Source of the DNA: Epiperipatus broadwayi | Lineage: Eukaryota; Onychophora; Udeonychophora; Euonychophora; Peripatidae | Assembly: GCA_028023455.1 (NCBI GenBank) | Contig: JAQFVV010012397.1 | Location: 3,215,501 to 3,279,500, forward strand | Direction: 5' to 3' | Length of the DNA: 64,000 nucleotides | In this document: positions 44,601 to 53,600 of the stretch, one piece after another | Layout of the letters: each line of letters opens with the position of its first letter | Position numbering within the stretch: position 1 is the first letter of the stretch | Program-made: the position numbers and the translations under genes | The notes under the pieces: generated by a model | What the model saw: the letters and a program-made list of their open reading frames with translations, nothing else | The model's database searches: none | Told to the model about the DNA's origin: nothing

Positions 44601-47600
44601 AATAAATTTTACCACAGAGAAATAAAATTAAAACAGTAGTTAAAGACAAATTTTCTAAATCATATCAATTAACCTCTAAACAAATTAAAAACAAAATTTA
44701 ACATTTATTTAAAAATAAATAAATAAATAAAACCTTAAGAATGAGAAAATCTTTTATACTGTTTTTAGTATTACCAGATACATGAGCAAATAGCTTAGAT
44801 TTATTAATGAATATAGCATAGAAACATTTATTTAATGAATTTCTATTAAAAGAAAATGCAATATTAAATTAGGTACTCAGTAAATCATATGATAATGATT
44901 CTATTTTGGGGTTAAATTACATAGGTAAGAATAATTTCAGTTGATTGAGAGGTTAAGTGATCTTTAAGCATCGAAATGACAGGTTGAGCACAATGATTTG
45001 AACGGTCCATATTCCTTTAAGGAATGGAGTGAACACATCTGATGGTCACATTAATATATAAATTTTAAAATTATATCTTCCTATATCCCATAGTAGATCT
45101 CTAATGTATCATAGCACAAATAATATTTAATAGATTACAAAAATAAATAACATTTTATAATTCCAAAGATTACGATAAATTTAAATTAAATAATACAAGT
45201 ATAAATGAAGATCTTTGTAATATCCAATCCTTTCGAGGAAATTCCATTTATATAAGACTTCCCATCTATGTGTGGTCCCTACTGTTGAAAAAAAAAAGAT
45301 CTTTTATCCAAGGATATTAGTTATTTATACCAAATAATAAATAAACAAATTATAAATTAATTAACTTAATAATAAACAAGAATTCTGTCATGTCATAAGT
45401 GAATGAATATAATATGAAGAACAATAAAATCTCACCTTCATATTAAGTTTAATTATTAACCTGGTCAATTTGCTACATAAGAAAGACTTTATTAAATAAA
45501 AAAAATATTTAACCCAATGATCTTTCCCCATTTTTCTTCTAATGATTTTCCAAAATGGATTATTCTGAAATAAACAGGTTTTAAAGGCCAAAGGAAATAA
45601 AATTAAATATTTATAGATGTTGATATGCAAAAAAATAATATATTTAAATTTTATGGTATTGTCCTATTCATTTTCCAAAATTTAAAAAGCAATGTTCATT
45701 AAAAATAAAGTTCTTTTATTTCTGGTCATCAATTATCGATATGACAATCAGTATACTCCGTTGTTTCATAAATATTCTTCTCGCATGATGTTGACATCCC
45801 TTTCCTTAAATTAACTCGCTGAGAATGGAAGTTGGATATTGAATTATATAGATGATATATATATTTTAGACATTTCAGTATGAATGAATAGTTAAACTGC
45901 TTTAGGTTAGAACAATAGCATTTGATCCTATGGCAAAATGTCTTTATTGTTGATGCATTTTCTATAATTTAAAATCTTTAAATAAGGCAAACTCTCCATA
46001 CAGTAATGCCACCCTGTGCCAACCAGAGTAATCAATGGATGCCAGAAGACATGTGCATAAAATCCCTATCTAGTGCCTACTCATCCAATATCCCCAGATT
46101 AGTTTCTGGCAGTGAAGATCCTTGGATCTGAGAGCATTGCATCTGGATCTTAGGATCTAATGCAACCCTTCAGCCACCACCTTTTATCTCTACTTAACTA
46201 CAAAACTATGAGAATAAAATTGGAAAAACAATATTTTCAATCTAAGCTCAATAGCTTATATAGTCATATGGGTCTGAACTCAGTTCAGCACCCATAGTCT
46301 GGGGATATTGGATGAGTAGGCACTAGATAGAGATTTTATGCACAAGCCTTCTGGCATCCATTGATTACTCTGGTTGACACAGGATGGCACTACTGTATGG
46401 AGTTTTGCCTTGTTTAAAAACAATTATGTGCTAGTGTACGAGATGGTGATCATGTGATGTTTAGTGGTTTAACTTAAAATCTTCTTAAAATAAATTTATT
46501 TAGATATATAAATGTGTTTGATGATATTTATCTTCCTTGAAATTCAAGTTTAGAAAGATATCATTAAGAATTTCTCTAATTATTATATTAAAGATAATTT
46601 CGCTTTTGAAATTATTATTGATGATATTAAAGAGTAATTTATTTACTCTTTACTTGAGTGATGTTAGAATTCTTTGCTAACGAAGAGTTTATAAACAAGG
46701 AAAATTCATCAAACTAGTGATCCATCTTTCTAATGTGTTCAGTATTCAAACACAGCAAATTAAATATGTGTAGTGACTAGTTCATTTGTAAAAAATGGAA
46801 CTGATTTGGAAATTAGTTGATTTAGTTTTTATAGTGGAATCGACTTCCGGTAATTAGCATGTGTTAAATTACTATTTTATTTCGTGATTTTGTATTCGAT
46901 TATTGTTGAATACATCATAATTAATAATCGTGTAACTGAGTTCTAATTTTATTCCTTTCATGTTTAGTTGCTAAGATACGACTTGATCTTAGATTATCTC
47001 TATGTTTTGAGTCTTGGTTAGTGATATTAATTAAACTTTAATAATTATTTTATACATATATATATATATATATTTAAACAATAAGTGAAATAATGTTTAA
47101 AGCTAAATGGGATAATATGTACCATTAAAAAACAGTAACCAACTAAACATACCAATATAGATAGTAATCAATATTTCTCATTGTTGTCAAGGCAACATCT
47201 TTTAATAATAAGGTGGAAATCCACTCTTACTAATGGTACAATGAATGTATATGGACACTTAAAGATTGCAACTTGACCACAGAGATTGAAATATTGATAC
47301 AATGAAGTTTAAATAAACCTCTTTTAAACATGTCCATGTAATGAAGACTAAAAAATAGTCAATTATAACATTACAAACTGCAATACTTTTAAATTGCTCA
47401 TGTATTATTTAAATAATAAGTGAAATAATGCTTAAAGTGAAATGGGATAATATGTAACCATTAGAGGTTTATTTAAACTTCATTGTATCAATATTTCAAT
47501 CTCTGTGGTCAAATTGCAATCTTTAAGTGTCCATATATATTCATTGGCCCATTAGTAAGAGTGGATTTCTACTCTTATTATTAAAAGGAGAGAGGTTGCC

Positions 47601-50600
47601 TTGACAACAGTGAGAAATATTGATTACTATCTACATTGGTATGTTTAGGTAGTTACTGGTTTCTAATGGTTATATATATATATATATGTATTTATTTGAC
47701 TTGACTTTTATTATTAAAATTTTATAATCTAATGTTTAAGTTATATACGTGTCTATATGGCTGTTTTAATGTAAATGAATAATGTATTTACTGTTTATTA
47801 ATTAAAATTATATTTTTAAGTTTATGGTTTGATATTGCACATAAACAAGTGAGCTTAATAAGAGTAAGCTATTCTTACAGATTCCATTTAACTGATCAAA
47901 CAGGTTTTTTTTTTTTACGATCACCAAATGGAAATCAACCTAAAAATCTTTAGCTTTTCACAGATATTTAAAAGAATTAAATAATTGAATGGTTTATCAT
48001 TCAAGACATAAAAAGTTTTGAGCATCAAAAATGACACAATTAAACCATAATCCAAAGACTTTGAGCTTGGGGAGTTTGTCACTCCACTGCTGTACTAAAT
48101 CATACAGATCACAGATATTTAATAATAATGACAATTAAAAACCAAGTATTTTGTTTTAAATTTAAACTAAATCTTCCAACCATGCTGAAGAAAGAGATGA
48201 ATAGGCCTGATTATATATATCACTAAACAAATTGAATATAATTTTTAAATAGTACTGTGGTATTAGAACTGCAACATGAAGAATTATAATTGTTTAATTA
48301 TTAAATTAATTAGGTTATTAAATCAAAAACATATTTTAAAACTAAATAAAAAAAACAAACCAATTTAACAAAAAAAAATACGAAAAGTATTAATGTGAAG
48401 AATAGTTAAAATACGTGTTTAAATCAAATTGAGTGTTTGCACATGCATATTCTGCATAATCTATTTTAATACATTGTACAGGCTTACACCTACATTTATT
48501 TATGTAATATATGCAGGATTCAAACTCAGACTTTCACACAACCTACTCTCAGTGCCATCTTATATTGCTGACTCGCATGATCGCACACATGTTGAAAAGA
48601 TAAATAATCACCAATATACGTATTTCGAGCTAAACCAGCACTCATTAAAGTATGAAGATTGATTGTTTTAATATAAAGCTGAGTACTAATTGTGTATATG
48701 TGTGGAGATGGTAATCTGAACCAACTGATGAGTGCTGGTTTGCCACGAAACACATATATTGGTGATTATTTATCTTTTCAACATGTGTGTGATCAGGTGA
48801 GTCAGCAATATAAGATGGCACTGAGAGTTGTAGATCGTGTGAAAGTCTGAGTTTGAATCCCGCATAATGTATTGAAATAGATTATGCAGAATATGCACGT
48901 GCAAACACACACTCAATTTAATTTAAACACGCATTTTAACTATTCTTCACATTAATGCTTTTTGTTTTTTTTTTGGTTAAATTGTTTTTTTTTTAATGTA
49001 GATTTTAAAATATGTTTTGATTTAATAACCTAATTAATTTAATGATTAAACGATTATAATTCTTCATGTCGCAGCTCTAATACCACAGTACCTTTTAAAC
49101 TTGCATATTAACTGCAGGTTCTAATTCTGACTCAAGGGGGAGCATTAACAATTAATTTAATATTTAAACATATAATCTAATTGATACACTTATGAAATAT
49201 TTGTGTTAAACACATAAACAAAAATGATGTGTTAAACACAAACAAAAGTGATGTAATGAATAAGTTCATACTTTAAACTACAACATGAATTTTTGATAAT
49301 GAAAGCTTGAAATATTTAAAATAATTGTAGATCTGACACCAAATAGATTTTAATCCCTGCCAAAAACAAATAATGAACAATGCCATTTAATATTCTTAGC
49401 ACAATAATTTTTTAATTTATAAAATTGATTAATATAAAAATATATCTCTCTCAAAAAAAAAAATCAATCTCATTAACAAGAAATTTATCATATAACAAGA
49501 AATTAATCATAAAGAAAACTTATATTTCTTACTAGTGCAAACAAACTCACTATTTCTCATGAAATTGAAGACTGTTTACAAATACATTTTCCGTAATAAA
49601 AAAAAAAAAAGAATGACAGAATTATGATTTTTTTTTCCAAATCTCAGAAAAAGTATATGGTTCTTTTGCATAAAAAATATATATTTTTTAAATCTATTTA
49701 TTTATTTTTTAAAAGAAAATAATTTAGCTTTATCATAGATCACATAAGTTCAACTAAATGACAACCAATCATATTTTTGGTAGCTCCTCCCACCCAATCA
49801 TATTTATATACATTTTATCAAAACTATTCAAATGTGAGATAAATTTTATATTAGTAGTCTATAATATTTGACATGAATGAGTCATATCTGGAAATGGAAA
49901 TAAAAATCTAAAATATTTTAGATTTTGATAAGACACAATTAAAGATTAAAATGTTTTATCAACCCATTACCATCTCTTCTAACAACACTATTCCCCATGA
50001 TGTTAGTGAAACCTATTTGATGTCTTATTATTAATTTCATCATATATCCATTCATACTTCATTGTACGGTCTACATTGCCTATATTACTTTTCTATTAAG
50101 TGATCAAATCCCAGATCCATAATTAGCATTATTGAGATACATTTATTAAAAACCTTTTTAGGCATACAGGAATATTTCTATCAAATGCACTTCATCCAAG
50201 TTTAATTCTATAATTAATTTCATTCATTATGTTTCCATCTGTATTAATAATCTGATTGAGAGATTTAAACAATTTCTAATTCATTACATCAATCTTTATT
50301 TTATTCTTTTTTGAAAAGCCATCTTCATTACTTTAGTCTTACTTCCTTATTTTCATAACTCATAACATTTTCTGAAGTTCTGCAACAGTGTTTGCTAAAG
50401 CAATCGCATCAAACACAAAATCTAGATTAATTAAATAATCATCATTTATTTTTTTATTTCTTTAGCTTACTAGGTGAAAAAGTTTGGAGAGACACTATCT
50501 TATTCTACAGCCATATCAATGTTACTCTTCAGAAATTTTATAATAACACCAGTTTATCTCTTAATATGCCACAGCTTTAATTGTTGCAGAAATACCTTTT

Positions 50601-53600
50601 CAAAATCTACAAATCCAATGCAAAATAGCAATTCACAACCATTGGTCCTTTCTACTAACATCTCTTACTATCCATACAGTAATGACAAAGCTATGACTCC
50701 AAAATGAAAGCAGATGTTTTCAATCCAAACTCACTTGCTTATATAGTCATATACATCTGGACCCAGTTCAGTATCTATACATTTTGGTGTCTTTGCTTCT
50801 TTAATAACCATAAACACCATCATCTTATGGCAGGAATGATATTAAACCACTAAACATCACATGATCATCATTTTCTATCACACAAGCTATTGACAAATTA
50901 TCTATACAATAGTGTCATTCAGTGCAGGCTACAACAATCAATGGATGCAAAAAGGATTGTACATAAAATCCTTATTTAATGCCTACTCATCCAATATCCT
51001 CAGATTAGTTTCTAGCTTGTGGCTTTCATCAGTAAAGAGCCTTGAATCTGAGAACACTGCATCTAAATCTTAGGATCTAATACAATTCTCCAAAAGCCAG
51101 TTTTTACTTTTTCAGTTAATTATAAAACTATGCGACCAAAATGAAAACAGATGTTTTCAATCCAAACTCTGAACCCAGTTCAGTATCATATATTTTGGCA
51201 TCCATAACCATAGTCACCATCAATCCATGGGCAGGAATGGTATTAAACCATTAAACATCAACATGATCACCATTTTCCACACTTACACAAACTGTTGAAA
51301 CAGTGATGTGATACACTTTGACTCCTCTTTATACAGAGTCAGGAAACTCTCAGCAAATATGCTCAGAGAAACCTGTTAGCCACTCTACCTTCCCTTTCCA
51401 TTCCCTGCCCTATGTTTTCCCATATTCTGCTCCATCCCATTTCCACAACATAATCTTTGTCAACTCCATGGTCTTTATATCTAAATCCCATTATCTTTTC
51501 CCAAACCCAGCATAAAAATTAATAACCCACTTTCTGTATAATCACTTTGCTTATATTTATTCTTCCACAACTTTATTATTTGTACCCTTTCTACTTTCAG
51601 GCATTTACATTCAATTAACAAATGCATAATATTTTCTATGCCTTCGTTACACAACTGCAGACTAAATCACCCACATTTTTCCATTTACGAGTATAATCCC
51701 CTGTTGCTAAAGATCCCATTTGAGCCTTAAACAGTAACACACTCTCCATAGACTAGTACCACCCAGTGTAAGCCACAGTAATCAATATATATAGATAGTG
51801 AACTGGACTCAAATCTATATGACTACACAAGTAAATGAGCTTGGATTGAAAACATCTGTTTTCATTTGGGGTTCATAGCTTTATAGTTATCTGAAACGAT
51901 AAAAGATGGCTGCTAGTAGGTTGCATTAGACCCAAAGATCTAGATGCAAAGTTCTCAGATCCAAAGCTCATCATTGATAAAAGCCATAAGCTAAAATCTA
52001 GTCTGGGGATATTGGACAAATAAGCACTAAAATAGGTATTTCATGTACAAACGTTCTTGCATCCATTGATTACTGTGGCTTGCACTAGATGGGGAATGTA
52101 AAATAAAGTGGCTAACAAGTTTATCTGGGCATAATTGTTGAGATATTCTTGACTTCGTTTAAGGAGAAGCCATAATACATCACATCACATCACTGTTTTA
52201 ACAGCTGGTGTAAGCATAGGAAATGGTGATCATGTGATGTTTAGTGGTTTAACATCTCTTACTATTATACTACAACTTCTTTTAAATCCAGTTTGAGCCT
52301 AATGTTTTCAGTACATAATTTATGACCTTAGTAAAGACCTCACATAATAAGTGATAGAGGATTGATATGTTGCTAATTTGCTTTACCCTTTTTTTCATTT
52401 TTCTTAAATATCAACATCACTGTTCTAATGATTTGTTTTCTCAACTGCTTCTTTTAAAATATCTATAATTTTTTCATTAATTTTGTGAAGTTTCCCATCT
52501 TTAAAACTTAAATACATGTCTCACATCTTAATTTAAAATATTTGTCACATCAAAAATTGTCATAATTGTAGCTGTTTTGTTTTCTTGTTATCTACTACTG
52601 CCTATTTATAGAATTCTTGTACATATTGCATAATCTCTTCTTTTTTGTAAAAGTGCCCTCTTTTATTCTTATGGGTGAAATAACTTTACTTCTAATACTA
52701 CAATGATCTTAACATTTTCAATATATTTTTTTCTTTTATATAATTTTCCTCATCAATTCACAATTATATTAAGTTTTTTTTGTAATATTTTTCTATTTTA
52801 AAAATACTTTCATATTTCTTCATTCTCTTTTACATTTCCTGAAAATTTCTGTCTAAAATATGAGCCATTTTCTTATTGAACACATTCAAATTTAAGCAAA
52901 TTTTAAGTATTAATATTTTAAGTGATTCGGAAATTCTGGATTAAATTCACTTAAATATTTCAGGAGATTAGGGATATCAACTGCTTTAATATCTTTTGTT
53001 TCTCTAGTTTTGTTGAACCCATATTTTCTGTCTCAATAATAATTGATCATCCTGTGCTGAATTTAATAAATCCAATATAAATTTGAAATACGTATTTTGT
53101 ATTACTCAAAATATAGTCGAACTCTGCTCCGCTTTCATTTGTATTTTGCTCTTAAAAAAACAAACATAATTCACAGTTTTTATTTTTACATAAATCTACA
53201 CCATCTCTCATTTCAGTCTCCACAAATTAATTTATCACAGCACTTACATGTCAATTGATTCCAATTCTAGCATTAAAATCTGCCATGACAATTTCAAAAT
53301 GTTCCTTAATCTAATCAATAGCATATTGAACTATACATTTATATAAATGTTCTCTATTTCTTCATCAGAATGAAAACTTGTTGAGGCATAAACTTGACTT
53401 ATCTGCATTTCACAATTTCCTTTAATTTGAATAAGTAATTTTGCCACTCCATCTAATATATCACTGACCTTCACAATATTGTTCTTTCACCTTTTATTTA
53501 TAATGTACCACTCCAATTATGCTTCCAAAATTTATTCCTTTATAGTAAAGTATATATTTATACTTTTTATAAAGTAAAGGTGCTGAATAATCATTCTGCA

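Noticed and set aside
48429-48753. Two overlapping open frames (77 and 75 codons, opposite strands)
   Set aside because: They fall in the arms and loop of the long inverted repeat; open on both strands by symmetry and with no motif.
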